Notes: generated from the letters alone by a model not told the origin. Shown: positions 22,741 to 35,008, counted from the stretch's first letter. The stretch: DNA of 64,000 nucleotides from Azadirachta indica (GCA_022749755.1 CM040441.1:1096179-1160178); one strand, 5' to 3'. A program made the numbers and translations.

Positions 22741-23470
22741 TCCAATCTTTAGTTGGAATTATAACACAAAGGTTAGTAGAACCCTTTTCAGCAATCCTAA
22801 CTCGAAACCCACTTGATCAAGAAATTTTCATCTCTTTTTTGTCCTCATGTAGTGTATATAAGCTTGATAGCCTACGCTTTCTGGTAATCGGTGAGGGTTT
22901 GGGTCGTTAGGAAAACACGCCGCTTTTGGTGCTTGGCTTTATTCTGTGTTTACCCTCATTCTTCTTCCCCTCTTTTTAACCTTGTCGTTGGCTACCCTAG
23001 CTTAGATTCCTTCCCAAAAGTGAAACCATTTTCCCATGTTCTTTCATCTGTTGTTCAAATACTTGTTCTCCTAATCCAATCTAAGGTCTAGTGCAGTTTT
23101 TGTGGTGAGTAGTAGTAAAAACTACCCTTTCACCAACTGATTTCATTTCCTTCACTTTCCTGTGTGTTTGGTAATTATTCCCAAAGAAAAGTCACCTCCT
23201 TTCAAGTTGCTCATAGACTGAAGCAATTTATCTTGTGAGTTGAGTTAACTGATTTTCACCGTAGGTTAAATCTTGGGTCTAACCTTGTCAGCTTGTTTTC
23301 TTCGTCTTTGCTAACACATCGTGTGCTTAAATCTACCTGTTATAATGACATTATGTTGCTATGGGTTTGTTGTAGTGTTGGCACTGTTATTTCTTTCTTT
23401 CAAACACTATTGTCTCTATAATCCTTACGAAGGCTTTTTCTTTTCTTTTTTTTTTTCTTCTTATGCAGAC

Positions 23471-25450
23471 ATGGCAAAGAAGACATAAGAATCTTCCCAT
23501 TCCAACTCTGCTTCATCTCTGTTAGAGAAGAGTAATTCAAGTCACGAAAAAGTTGACTTTACAATAAGCGAGCATAAGGACATCAAAGGAAAAGCCTCAA
23601 CATGAGGCTCTACACGTGATGGCCGCAAATCTATCCCAGCTATGAACCCGATATGTAGAAAGAGAAAACGCAAAGCTTTTGTAGTAGTTGAGATAAAAGA
23701 TAATAAGGATGAAGGATCTAATAGAGAAGGCCATTCAGAAAGGATACAGGAAGTCATACAGAAGGTGTTACAAAGCATCACCTATTTCTATCTCGATCAT
23801 CACCCTACTACCTTAATTAAGACCAATTGGATTAAATGCAGAGAGACTACGCCATCTTGAGTTCTATCGAGCTTTTTCTTCCAAGTCTAGGTTTCCCTTT
23901 TAACGACCCTAGTAATAACTAAGATATGTTTTCAAGCTGCTATTTGGAACTCAAGCTAAGGTAACCCATCTAGCCCTATTTTATGAAGATTCTGTGTGCA
24001 ACTAAGCTTGCTCTTATGCAGCTTGAGGCTCCATCCTAAAAGAGATTAATTGACCTGTGCACTATATGATAGAAAGTTATTGGTGAAGACCCAAATTTTA
24101 CGGCCTTATGAGCTTGTCTTTCTATAACCAACGTCCTAAGGGATATCACCACTACACCATATACCCTCTCACTACTCAACAATCACGGACAAGAACTGCC
24201 ACACAACATGGTTCATCGCCTCAAGTAATATAGGGGTTCTATTTACACTTAGGGTGAAAGATAACATTCAATCCCTACAACCTTCAAAGTAGAAGGTACG
24301 TTTCTCTTTTCTTATTTTCAAACTCTATTTACTTGTTTCAGATAACTTGTGATTGTTTGGTGATATTCTCTCAACAAAATGCAAATGCTACAAGTCTTAT
24401 GGTAAAAGCTTGGCCAAGGTTCGTCAATACTTAGAGGAACTCTATTACCCTTAATACAGATGATAAATCGATGGTTGTAGACCTGGTCACTAACAAGAAA
24501 AGAGCTACATATCTCTAAGTTTTCCTGACTTAGTTACCTGACCACCTCATTTCTTTTATATTACTCATTAGTAAGGTCGTTGACATTTTTTAGATGTTGC
24601 ATCCACCTAGGAAGGAGGCGGCAAAGAAAGCAGTATTAAAGCTAAAGCGAGCGAATCCCTCTTAGACAAGATTTATAACTCAGCAACCAGGACCTCAAGA
24701 TTTTCTAAGCCTCGTGGGACTCAAGGTTTTAGTGCTTCTATAACTGGAAAGCTTCCATATTGAGTGTCTAAATAGTTGAAGAAGGATGAGACCTTAACCA
24801 GGTCCCCTCAAGCATTTGGCGGACTTAGTCGATTGCTAAGTGACCACCTTTTCGAAACCTCTTTACTGTTTTCCCTGCTATAACCAACGATGGATTTTAT
24901 TAACATAGTAAAGGCTCACAAGCTCGTTAACATTAGACTAAGTGATGTTGCTAGCCTTAGCACCCAGTTGTCTCTTTAGGTATTCAATTTCTCTAATCTT
25001 GTTTTGGTTATTATGTGGCTAGCTTGACCATATTTTCTTGGTATTAAGCCTTTTTACTCACTATCTAGGCTTTTGTTCTCAAGCCTCCATACTTATACTT
25101 TTGCAAACAATTAGCTTAAAAGGGATGTTGCCTCTGTAGAATACTTGGAAAAAGGTCATGCTCAAATCTGATGCCTTCAGATGGAGACCAAGGAGAAGGA
25201 TGTTATAACCTATCAGTTGACCAATAAAATTGCCACTGCACAGAAAGAAGTAAATTCAATCTTTACTTAGCTATAAAACAAAGGAACCCACGTTAAAGAG
25301 CTTCGTGAAAAGATGGCTAAGCTAGACGCAGCGTTAAGGTCGAGCTACAGAGATGGTTATCAACTAGTGCTGTTCAAAGTTCATAGACGACATCCCTCAT
25401 TGGACTTGGATTTCATGGAGCTTGGCTTAACAGTGGGGCCACTTTGATGG
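23471..25450 (+). pseudogene. Decayed internal region of the non-autonomous LTR element
   Basis: It begins with ATG GCA AAG AAG near 23471. A Ser-rich and then Lys/Arg-rich segment follows (RKRKRKAFVVVEIKDNKDEG, about 23653-23715). Toward the end lies a coiled-coil-like stretch with VEYLEKGHAQI and QMETKEKDVITYQLTNKIA (about 25133-25230), then YRDGYQLVLFKVHRRHPSLD (about 25350-25410). Stops and frame changes are frequent. No protease, integrase or RT motif was found. The last motif resembles the C-terminal part of uncharacterised plant transposon-associated proteins with coiled coils. Together with the flanking repeats it suggests a large non-autonomous LTR element. Confidence 0.5.
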
Positions 25451-25784
25451 TACGCTCCATCTTTTTGGTTTTTAAAAGTCATATGGATTAGCATTAAATT
25501 AGGTCACATAGCTTTTATATAATACTTCATGTATATATATCAGCTTGTCATACTGCTATGTTGAATGTTGTATAGGAGAAAGAGCCGAGCTATGACTGGA
25601 TGAGGTATTTTTTTAAGCTAATTTTGCTCAATCATAGTTAAATGGCACCTTTCCATTGGTTCTAGGTGGTGTCACGTGGCAGGCAGGGATTGGTGGTTCT
25701 AGCCTTATTCAAAGGATGTGTGCCATGTATTTATCTTCTATTGGTCTAAGGCATAAGGCTATTTTTCTCTTTTCCAAGTGATAA

Positions 25785-26530
25785 GACCTGAACAACCCTT
25801 CTGAGCTTGAGAGTAGTCCCCTATTGAGTCACAACTGACTTTTACCATGCTGCCTTACCTTTCCCCAACTTATTGCACACTCTATCCTCTTTCATATTCA
25901 AAAATTGTCTACCTCTTATTTTATGGTCATTTTAGGTGTGAATTTTGGCTTTAAAGGGAACATGGGTGGCCTTGACCTAGTCCCTTGAGTATTTAGTCGC
26001 CCGGGCCCCTTTGATTCCTCATTAACAAGGTTATAACATTAAATAGGATACTGCTTGTAATAAGTCAATACACATCTCTTGTCATAAAGCAAGGCTAAAG
26101 AAGTTATTCCAACCCCTTTTTACACATTATGACATAAGACCATGTTTATTATACGTGGCAGGGTTCATAGTCACGGTTTCCTCATGTCCCAGGGTTTCTG
26201 GTCACATGGGTGTTTCCTTACATCTTAAGGTTTTTGTATGCATATGTGCTTCCTCATGTCCTAGAGTTTAAGATCATGTGGGCATTTTCATACACACCCG
26301 AATTCATAGGCATTTCCTTATGTCCCAGGGTTTCTAGTCATATGGGTATTTTCTTATGTCCTAAGGTTTCTGGTCACGTGGATGCTTCCTCACATTTCCA
26401 GGTTTCTGGTCACGTGGGCATTTGTCAAAACAGTGTCAAATATTTTGTCAATACATAGTGGGGAGCTTAGTTCAAGGTGGGCTTTACCCAATCATTTTCA
26501 ACCTGGTTCTTAGCTAACTTGTCATCCTGT
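25785..26530 (+). mobile_element. 3' LTR (truncated) of the non-autonomous LTR element
   Basis: Partner of 21990-22740, including its own minisatellite at about 26166-26435 with the same unit order and the same short CCCGAATTCATA variant unit. Similarity ends near 26530, shortly before the kinase relic at 26612, so the LTR is probably truncated there. Confidence 0.7.
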
Positions 26531-26611
26531 TTATATTAGGGTAATGGCGAGGTAAGTCACCTCACTTGGTATTAGTTGAAATCATTACGGGCTTGTATTA
26601 TACCACGTGTC

Positions 26612-27362
26612 ATGTCCACATTTTTCAGACAACAGCTATAGAGGTTACTAAAGGGCTTTGCCATTTACATGGCGGTTGTTCATCGTTGAATGTTCATCGT
26701 GATGTAAACTCAAACAACATTCACCTTGATTCTAATTTTAAAGCTCACCTCGCTGATTTTTGCCTTGCCAAGTTCTTGCAAGATTTTGACACGTATGTTA
26801 GAGTGTATATCTGCCATTGTTGGTACTTATGGATATATCACTTCAGGTATAGGTATATCAAATTGATCTTAAAAATTATTTTCATAATTATGTTATTTTG
26901 TTTCTCTGTTGTGATTTTGTTTCTTATGTTTTCTTTGACCATAATGCTTTGAGATCTTGTATTAATATTGGCCATTACCATACTTTCTTTGTATTAGCTA
27001 TAGGTAGTTTGACTTCAGTTTTGAACTAACATTATTTACACTTTGAAATTGTCTGTGAAAATGTTAGTTCTTTACTTCAATCGATTTTGAAAGTACATGT
27101 CTTAAACATGTTTTTAGAAAAAAAAACTAGAGTCCCAAATTGACGATTGTTAAAGAACTTCGCTATCATGTGAACATTGTTCAGTGGGTTAAAAAAATGA
27201 CAAGACTCTAACAAGAAGTTCAACAAATACTAGACCTACAACTCCCCTCAGATCCTCTCCCTGAGTTTAAGCAAATGTTCTACGACAGTACAATGCTCTG
27301 TGGAAGAACAAGCCGTCTAGCAACCAAAAATGGAATAATGGATCCTCTAGGTGAGATATTTT
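26612..27362 (+). pseudogene. BAM/CLAVATA1-like receptor kinase relic
   Basis: Kinase-domain pieces of a leucine-rich-repeat receptor kinase of the CLV1/BAM type. The first part (26630-26860) reads [20 protein letters not shown], then [20 protein letters not shown]. The catalytic HRD is kept and the DFG motif is DFC. FLQDFDT follows, then a frameshift to [11 protein letters not shown]. Subdomain IX and the sequence between is missing or unreadable (about 26867-27150). The second part (27168-27362) reads [10 protein letters not shown] and, after a stop, QEVQQILDLQLPSDPLPEFK and MFY. LRR and transmembrane regions are absent. Intact relatives perceive CLE peptides at the plasma membrane; this copy cannot. 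A second fragment of the same family lies at 54505-54740. Confidence 0.85.
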
Positions 27363-29080
27363 TGTTTTCATGATCTTAGGTTTTGATGTATGGGAGTGTT
27401 GCTTATATTGTACTTTTAAAGTTTTAACAATGAAAATTTTAATTTGGTCAGTTTTAATTTGAGTTAATTTTTTTTGTTTCAGTTTTTGAATTTTTTTTTT
27501 CAACATTAAATATGAATGGCTTATTGCATAATATTAAATGGATGCACTCACCAAAGTTCTGAATGAACTAGCTGCAATGTTAAAATTAATAAGTGCAATG
27601 AGGACTTTGAATTAAAATAATTTTTTGTATCCTATATATATATATAATACGAATATGAATAACTCAAATAATTTCCATTGATGTCTATTTTTATTTAAAA
27701 TATATCAATCTGTACTTTAAGAAATTTGTGATTTGGCATTATATTATAATTATATAAATCTATATATTAATAAATAAATAAAATTAGAATTAGAATTTTT
27801 TCTTGTATTTTTTTAAAAAATAAATTTAAACTAATTTTAATCAAAATAAAATTACTCAGCATCTCTGAAGGTATCAAACTCAACAGTAACTACTCTAAAT
27901 TTACTATGACCTCATTTGGTTCAGTTCGGTTATCATAAGATTTTGGTTTCACATCAGTTTATGTTTCTTAAAACCGATCGGTCAATTCAAGTTCTGTTAA
28001 AAATGGAATCCGAACTAAAATCGAATTGAAACAGAACAGGGAACTGTTTGCTAAGAGCGATTGTATTGTTAGCAAATATCTTTCTATAGAAACCCTTCAA
28101 TTTTTTTTTTACAGCCTTTTCTAATTCTTTTTACATTTACAATAATTATATGTCTTCAAAAAATTTTCATCTTTTCTTACTGTTTTTGCATATAAAACTT
28201 TGGCGCACTGTTATTTTCTTCTTCGTTTTATGCTGATTGTGAATCAGCATGTGTTCTTGTAGATTGTGAAGGATACTTTGATTGACAATAAATTATGATA
28301 GGTATGAAAATTCTAGTAAAAGAGCATGTGCATTTCAAAATAAACTTTGGGATGCAAGCCTAAGCAAATGCCCCTTCCATCACATGTAAATTTTGCAATT
28401 TAATTCATGGCTTATGCTTGCTTTTTTCAGAAGCGTTATATTAGTTTGAAAATCGATTATGGCAGTAGTCATTTATTTGAATTTTATAGGTACTATTTGA
28501 TGTTGCTCATTATTAATCCCTATGTAAATATTTAATATTTTTTGGATCCACTTTGACGTGAAGTTCATTATAATATCTAACATGTTAATATGTAAATCGT
28601 ATGTGGATATCCTAATGTATTTATTTTATTTGAAATTTTTACTATGTTTAGTTTATTTGATGCTGATTAATATTTACTTATTTTTTGTTAAGTGCGTTAA
28701 AAATGTTTGTTCCCAGCTGCTTGATGCTGCTTCTGCTTCCTGAGATGTGCTTTTGTTTTTTGGTCAATCATCTTCTGCTTCCTGAGATGTACTTATTTAT
28801 GCTTTTATCGTTGCTGTTGGCTCTGGTTCTGCTGCGTCTTGCTGCTGCTGTACTGTATGCTGTTGTCTGTTGTTTTTGCAGCAAAGAAAATTTCATTATA
28901 GCTGTTACATTATTATAAAAATTTATATGAGAAATTTGGGTCTGAATTAACAACAATCTAATTATGCATTATTTAACTTTCAACAACTATTTCAGCAGGT
29001 TGCTAGGCTTCTGATGGATTTGTAGGTTTTACAGTTTTATACCACTCTATTTGTTTTTGCCACAGAGGTAATGGACATAC
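27363..29080. other. Unassigned AT-rich DNA with a short duplicated word
   Basis: No gene seen. CTTCTGCTTCCTGAGATGT occurs twice at about 28730 and 28770, inside a Leu-codon-rich low-complexity open frame that is not called. The segment just before 29080 may be an intron of the boron-transporter relic. Confidence 0.5.
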
Positions 29081-29084
29081 TTGG

Positions 29085-29673
29085 TGACATATGCTTTTAC
29101 ATAGGATATTGGCCTCAACAACTTACATCTTCTTTGCCTCTGCTCTTTCAGCAATTGCCTTCGGCGAGCAAAAATGTAGAGACACAGGTCTGGCTTTACA
29201 TTTTTGTGCTCCTTTCCCCTTATCTTGTGTTTGCTGACTATGTAATGATTCTGACAGTACTGTAGCTTTTATTTGTTTGGATGGAAGCTTGAGTGCAGTG
29301 TAGACTTTAGCTTCTACAGCTTTTCGTGGAATAATACACTCGATCCTTGGAGGGCAACCTCTTTTGATATTAGGAGTTGCGGAACGAACTGTGATTATGT
29401 ACACTTATTAGTACAACTTTGCCAAGGATAGGGAAGATTTAGGAAGGAAAACTCTACCTGGCCTGGGCGGATGGTATTTAATTCTACCTGAACAGAGCTC
29501 TTAATCAAAATGTTTGAAACATTCTTAAGGTTTTGGGTGATTTTTGATATGGAGAGCTCTGCTGCTGTTTCCTTTGGCAATATTTAATGCTTGTGTTCTT
29601 ATCAATAGATTTACAAGGATCGTTGGTGAGCTTTTCGCAGGCTATTCGCAGTTCCAATCAGGCAAGAGGCAGT
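29085..29673 (+). pseudogene. BOR-type boron transporter relic, 5' part
   Basis: Plus-strand exons of a borate exporter (anion-exchanger family) are readable. RILASTTYIFFASALSAIAF and GEQ lie at about 29103-29175. A second exon with TLASTAFRGIIHSILGGQPL and LILGVAE lies at about 29310-29390. NFAKDREDLGRKTLPGLG lies at about 29413-29465 and [20 protein letters not shown] at about 29557-29615. QEAVK, in a shifted frame, ends at about 29673. Stops interrupt the exons, for example in AV*TLAST and YTY*YN. The piece ends abruptly at 29673, where block C begins. The same gene, with the following exons, lies inverted at 63226-64000. Intact family members move boron across the plasma membrane. Confidence 0.85.
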
Positions 29674-31490
29674 TCTAATATTTAATTATTATTGTTTATA
29701 ATAATTAAACAATTAATAAATTTTTATTAAAAAATTTACTTATAAAAATTCTATTAATAAAATTCTACTCTCAAAACTTCTACTTAAAAGGATATACTAA
29801 ACAGGTCCTTAATATTACATCTTATATCACTAGCAAGAAAGTAATTGGACTACATTAAAAGCTCTATACCTTTGTAACTTATTAAACACTACTGCAGTGA
29901 GATTGACTTTACAAGCTATGATTCTCCTAATTTGGCATATGCATTTTGAAACCAAAAAATAAGATTGTCACATCTTAATCACAATACTAGTGTTCAATAT
30001 TTGAAATAATGTATTAATAATCTTAATTGCAAAAACATTAATATAATAAAATATTATTAAAAATTTATTCAATTCAATATGTACAGTCAAGCAAATAATG
30101 TTTAAAGTTTTTAATTTGTGTTGTAAAATGAAGGGACATATTTGATATTTCCTTTAGCAAATAAGGGTATATAGTCACAGCACTTTCGGTGACGTTGAAA
30201 AAGGGCAACGTCATATGTTACAAAACTAATATTGAAATAAGATTTGTATTTAATTATAATTAATAGTCGAAGTCTAAAATTAAAAGGTAATATTTGACAT
30301 TGACAACTTAGTAATATATCTACTATTGAATTGCATAGATAATTACTGAAAATTTTTATTTAAAATTTAGTAATGAAAAACATTCATTTTAACTTAAAAT
30401 GTTCATTGAGAAAGGTCAAAGTCATTAATCATTCTTAACTTAAAAAACAGTTTTTGAAAAGGAAAAATGCCCTAAAATTCTCTCAAATTTAACCTAATTA
30501 CTCGTCACCAAAAAGTTTAAAAAATATTTCGTTACGTCTGACCGTGGTAAAAGATTAAAGAAAAATAGTACAAAATTTAACCTTGACATAAATTTAAAAA
30601 TAAATGGGTCCCATAGTATCAGACTATGTCTAGCATATTTGTCAATTTGTGTGCTCAAAATAATAATTTTTTAACTTTGATGTGAAATTAAAGACTAATT
30701 GATTAGTTTGATGGGAAAATAAATTGGTTTAGACATAAAATAATATTTTTTTTTTTACTTTGATAGGAATTAAATAATAATTTCATAATTAAATAATAAT
30801 TTATTGTGTTTAAACAAAAATTAAATTGTAGTTACAAAAATAAATAATATAATTAAATGATATTTAAATTAAATTAAATGATAATTATCCTAACACATGG
30901 CATTTGATTGGCTGCAACATTTCTTCCTTATACCATTTTTCACTCTCTCCTCTTTTGCTTACTTTTTTTTTTTTTTCAGGTGCATATGCTCTAATCCAAA
31001 CACCCTTCATCTCTCTCATAGAACAAACTCATTCTTCAATTTTCTATTTTTGATTATATCTACCGTACACTTTGTTTTCAACATCTTAGCTTCACCCTCC
31101 TCTTCCTCGGTTTCTCTACTTTTTTATGCTATTATCTCCTTTTGCATGCATTTCTTTCCTCAAATTCACGTCACTTCTTCAACTAGCAGTAAGCCCCTAT
31201 TTATCAAGGACTTCTCCAACTCCATGGCTGCCAATCAACGAAGGAACGAACAAAAAGAGATAGCAGGTTTGATTATTCAACAACTAAAGATAAGAAATTA
31301 AAAGAAAATATTTTATTTCCAGATTGCAAATTTTGCCCAAAATCATAATTTCACAAATTCTTCTTTCTCTTCAACCAAAATTCAATTTTTTCGCCCATCA
31401 AGATTTGTCAATCCTTTTCCTCTGTAAACAAAAATCTTCAAAGTCTTCCGCAGTTTCATCTTCCCCTCAATCCCTTCCCACCACCACTAC

Positions 31491-32172
31491 TGTTGGGTAG
31501 GGCTTTACTCCTATTTAGAGAAAGGCCAATTTTGAAGCACACATGGTTAAAAAGATTTTTTAACTTTGTTTTGTGGCTATATAAGGTGTGTGTGTGAGAA
31601 GAGTAGTGCAAGCCATAAGACAAAAAGACTGCACTTTATTAGAAAATTTCAGGCCTACATAGTTTTTATCAGCTAACAATCGGGTGGCAATGTGAACTTT
31701 GTTTTAACTCAAATTTTACGTAGAGATTTTACACACGTAGTTCTTGATTCTGGACAGTGTGATTGACCATCAAAGCTCTTTAGGACATCCAAAATTTATG
31801 TTTACGGCAATTCTAATTTTTAGAATTTTTTTTGTAGTCTTATTTTGGCTCTTTCACTTTGGTGTATTTGGTAAGGTTTTTTTTGGCTCTTACTTTGTGA
31901 TTGAGTTCTTATTTGTTTCTAAAACTGTAATCTTAGAAGAAGACTCTGATACTTCTTATTTGGTAATAGTGAAAATTGTTTCGACCGTGATTTTTTACTT
32001 TCACTCACATTGAGGGGGAGGTTTTTCCACGTAAATTTGGCGTCTCTTGTGTTTTTTTTAACTTGATTATTCTTGCTGTTTTTATTGTTTTGATCTACTT
32101 GATTACTTAATCTTGGTTCAAGTAAGTAGGAAGAATTAAATTTGTGTTAGTCTCTCTTGTTTCTTCCTAACA
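31491..32172 (+). repeat. Copia 5' LTR, middle copy
   Basis: 682 bp, with a TATATAA promoter word at about 31579-31585. It lacks the short GTTGATCTATTG piece present in the left LTR and resembled in the 3' LTR. It ends TTCTTCCTAACA. Confidence 0.92.
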
Positions 32173-32245
32173 AAGCGGTATCAGAAGAGGGTTTAGTTAG
32201 TGAATTATTATTTTGTTTTGAGCAACAAAGGTTAATACAAGTAGA

Positions 32246-33815
32246 ATGGTGAATTTGAATGCTTCCAATTATGCACTTTGGAAGGGTAAGATGAAAGATT
32301 TACTTTATGTCAAAGATTATTATCTACCAGTGTTTGCCATTAAAAAACCTAATCATAAAACAAATGAAGAATGGGCTTTAATGCATCGACAGGTTTGTGG
32401 ATACATTAGGCAGTGGGTTGATGATAATGTGTTAAACCATATAAGTGGGGAGAAAAATGCTCAGATGTTTTGGAACAAATTGGAACAGTTGTATACTAGG
32501 AAAACAGGAATTAACAAGTTGTTTTTGATAAAGCAGATGATGGCCTTAAGATATAGAGATGGAACTTTGGTGACTGATCACTTGAATATATTCCAAGAAA
32601 TTATTAATCAGCTTGCTGCTATGGGAATTACTTTTGAGGATGAAATTCATGGTTTATGGCTTTTTGATACCTTACTAGACTCATGGGAGACATTTAAAGT
32701 GTCATTATCTAATTCTGCACCAGATGGTATTATCTCCATGGAGTTTGCTAAAAATAGTATCTTGAATGAAGAGATGAGAATGAAAACACAGGATTGCTCT
32801 TTATAGTTAGAAGCTTTAGTTTCAAATTCTAGGGGGAGAAGCAAGAGCCGAGATTCCAAGAACAAAGAGCATAGCAGAAGCAAGTCAAGAAAGAGGTATA
32901 AAAATCTTAAGTGTCACCATTATGGTAAGAAAGGACATGTCAAGAAATATTGCTACAAATAAAAAAGAGAGAATAAGGAGAGCAAACAGAAAGAAAAGAA
33001 GACCGACTATAATAGTGATGATGATAGAGTTAATGTTACTCCTGAAGATATTTTGACTATTCAAGAATATGATGCAATCAACCTTGCTCATAATGAGACT
33101 AGTTGGGTGATAGATAGTAGTGCCTCTGTTTATATTACAGCTAGAAGGGATTTTTTGTCCTTCTATATAGCTAGTGATTTTGGAGATGTCAGGATAGTTA
33201 ATGAAGGAATGACACGATATGTAGGTGTTGAAGATGTTTGCTTGAAGACTGCTAATGGTTTCATGTTAGTTCTTAGGTATGTCAAGCATTTCTAGATATT
33301 CGACTTAATCTTCTTTCTATTGGTAAGCTTTGTGATGCTGGCTATGACAATAAATTTTCAGGAGATAATTGGAAGCTCACTAAAGGTGCTATGGTTATGG
33401 CTAGTGGTAAGAAGTATTACTCTTTATACCTTATTCAAGCTAAAATTGCTAAAGATGTTGTGCACACATCTGAGTTAGAAGATAGAATTGAGTTATAGCA
33501 TAAGCGGTTATGTCATATGAGTGAGAAGGGGATAACTAAGCTAGCTAAGAAGAATGTGACACCTGGGGTGAAGAAAGTGCACTTGAAGAAATGTATGCAT
33601 TGTTTAGAAGGAAAATAGTGCAGAGTTTCCTTCAAGAGCCATTTACAAAATCGAAGACCCGAGGTACTTGATTTAGTGCATTCTGATGCTTGTGATCCTA
33701 TGAAAACCATGTCACTTGATGGTGTTGATATATTGACAAAGTCATTAACGAGGGACGAACTTGAGACTTGCCGTTTGATCGCCGGAATGACGGATTTCTC
33801 CAAATAGTTGTGAGA
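32246..33815 (+). pseudogene. Copia gag-protease-integrase remnant, middle copy
   Basis: A 186-codon gag frame is intact from 32246 to the TAG at 32804-32806 (start VNLNASNYALWKGKMKDLL, a Copia-type gag domain). After that stop the frame continues with RSKSR repeats and a zinc knuckle, CHHYGKKGHVKKYC (32912-32953), whose second Cys is Tyr. The right copy keeps it as CHHC. The protease site reads WVIDSSAS (33104-33127) where active Copia proteases have DSG/DTG; the right copy shows the same change. Next come the gag-pre-integrase block with HKRLCHMSEKGI (about 33499) and CMHCLEGK. Then a deletion joins LDLVHSDACDPMK to the C-terminal TKSLTRDELE (about 33738). No RT remains, so any mobility would need proteins from elsewhere. 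Confidence 0.88.
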
Positions 33816-33823
33816 GGGAGTTT

Positions 33824-34506
33824 TGTTGGGTTGGGCTTCACTCCTATTTAGAGAAGGCCCAATTATGAAGCCTACATGGTTAAATGGATTTTTTAGCTTT
33901 GTTTTGTGGCTATATAAGGTGTGTGTATGAAAAGAGTGGTGCAAACCATAAGACAGAAAGATGGCACTTTTCCAAAAAATTTCAGTCCTATGTAGTTTTC
34001 ATCAAGCTAACAATCAAGTGGCGATTTCAACTCCGTTTTAGCTAAAATTTTATGTTAAGATTGTACACACATAATTCTTGATTCTGGACGGTGTGATTGA
34101 CCATCAGAGCTATCTAGGAAGTTCAGAATTCACGTTTACAGCAGCTCTAATTTTCAGAATTTTTCTGCTGCCTTATTTTTGCTCTTTCACTTTGGTGTTC
34201 ATCTATTGGTGTATTTGGTGATGTTTTTTTTTTCTCTGACTTTGTGATTGAGTTCTTATTTGTTTCTAAAACTGTAATCTTGAAAAAAGACTCTGATACT
34301 TCTTGTTTAGTGATAGTGAAAATTTTTTCTACTTTCACTCCCATTGAGGGGGAGGTTTTATCACGTAAATTTGGCGTCTCTTTTGTTTTCTTTAGCTTGA
34401 TTATTCTTACTGTTTTTATTGTTTTGATCTATTTGATTACTTCATCTTAGTCCAAGTAAGTGGAAAGAATTAAATTTGTACTAGTTTCTCTTATTTCTTC
34501 CTAACA
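33824..34506 (+). repeat. Copia 3' LTR, middle copy
   Basis: 683 bp, from TGTTGGG to CCTAACA, followed by ACTAC. It is more similar in layout to the right copy's 3' LTR than to its own 5' LTR, as expected if the whole element was duplicated after insertion. Confidence 0.92.
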
Positions 34507-34511
34507 ACTAC

Positions 34512-35008
34512 TTCTTTATCTGCACCTATCTTCACGACCCCACCCTCTTCACTGCCGCGCAGGGGCCCAACACTCCTAAAAATATGCCCACTTCACCACC
34601 ATGTCATTCGCATCCTTAGCCCATAGTCATGGATTCATCGTCTTTCTTGAAGAATGATTTCATGGCAAAGAGGGGTGTTGCTTACCAAGAAAGTGAAAGA
34701 GAGAGTGGGGGAGAAAGAAAATAAAAAGAAAATAAAAAAATGATGATATTGAAAAAATAAAAAAATATTAAGATTAAATTAATATATGTACAAGCATTAT
34801 TATTATTTAATGTAATACTCAATTTTAAGTTTAATTACTTGAAAAGAAAATTGGACCGTTCTATAAATTATATTTCTGTTATTTTAATTGATAGTAGGAC
34901 TTAATAGAATACTTTTCAAACATCTAGGAAGCAAAAAGTAATTAGATCAAAATTGAGGGGGGTCTAAAGTATTTTCCCTTTTTAAAGCAATTATATAAAA
35001 AACTTATT
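34512..35008. other. Block C flank downstream of the Copia insertion
   Basis: GC-richer at first (34512-34640), then AT-rich. It matches 55819-55340 inverted. No gene was recognised. An open Ser/Thr/Pro-rich frame would cross the empty insertion site, but indels between copies break it. Confidence 0.5.

Larger units (their letters stand above)
31486..34511 (+). mobile_element. Internally deleted Copia element with 5-bp TSD
   Basis: Direct LTRs at 31491-32172 and 33824-34506 start TGTTGGG and end CTAACA. They are flanked by the target-site duplication ACTAC at 31486-31490 and 34507-34511. After the 5' LTR a primer-binding site resembles the initiator tRNA-Met complement (GCGGTATCAGAAG). A purine-rich stretch (GAGAGGGAGTTT) precedes the 3' LTR. 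The interior is only about 1.65 kb: gag and protease remain, while most of integrase, RT and RNase H are gone. The LTRs differ at many sites (roughly 20 of the first 175 bases by eye), so the insertion is old. Confidence 0.92.
29690..35008 (+). repeat. Duplicated block C, middle copy
   Basis: It is direct to 5880-8203 and inverted to 60600-55340. Over 30897-31145 only about four differences from the right copy were counted by eye. Compared with the right copy it lacks the outermost part of C (60600-61492), the LRR-kinase relic and the 3' exons of the boron transporter, about 3.1 kb in all. It contains a complete but defective Copia insertion (31486-34511) and ends at about 35008, where block B begins. 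Confidence 0.9.

Noticed and set aside
26566..26610. VLVEIITGL as a kinase subdomain IX piece upstream of HRD
   Set aside because: The match is only about nine residues and in the wrong order for a kinase. Probably chance.
28685..28918. 77-codon Leu-rich frame
   Set aside because: Low-complexity CTG/CTT-rich sequence with a small internal duplication and no recognisable domain.
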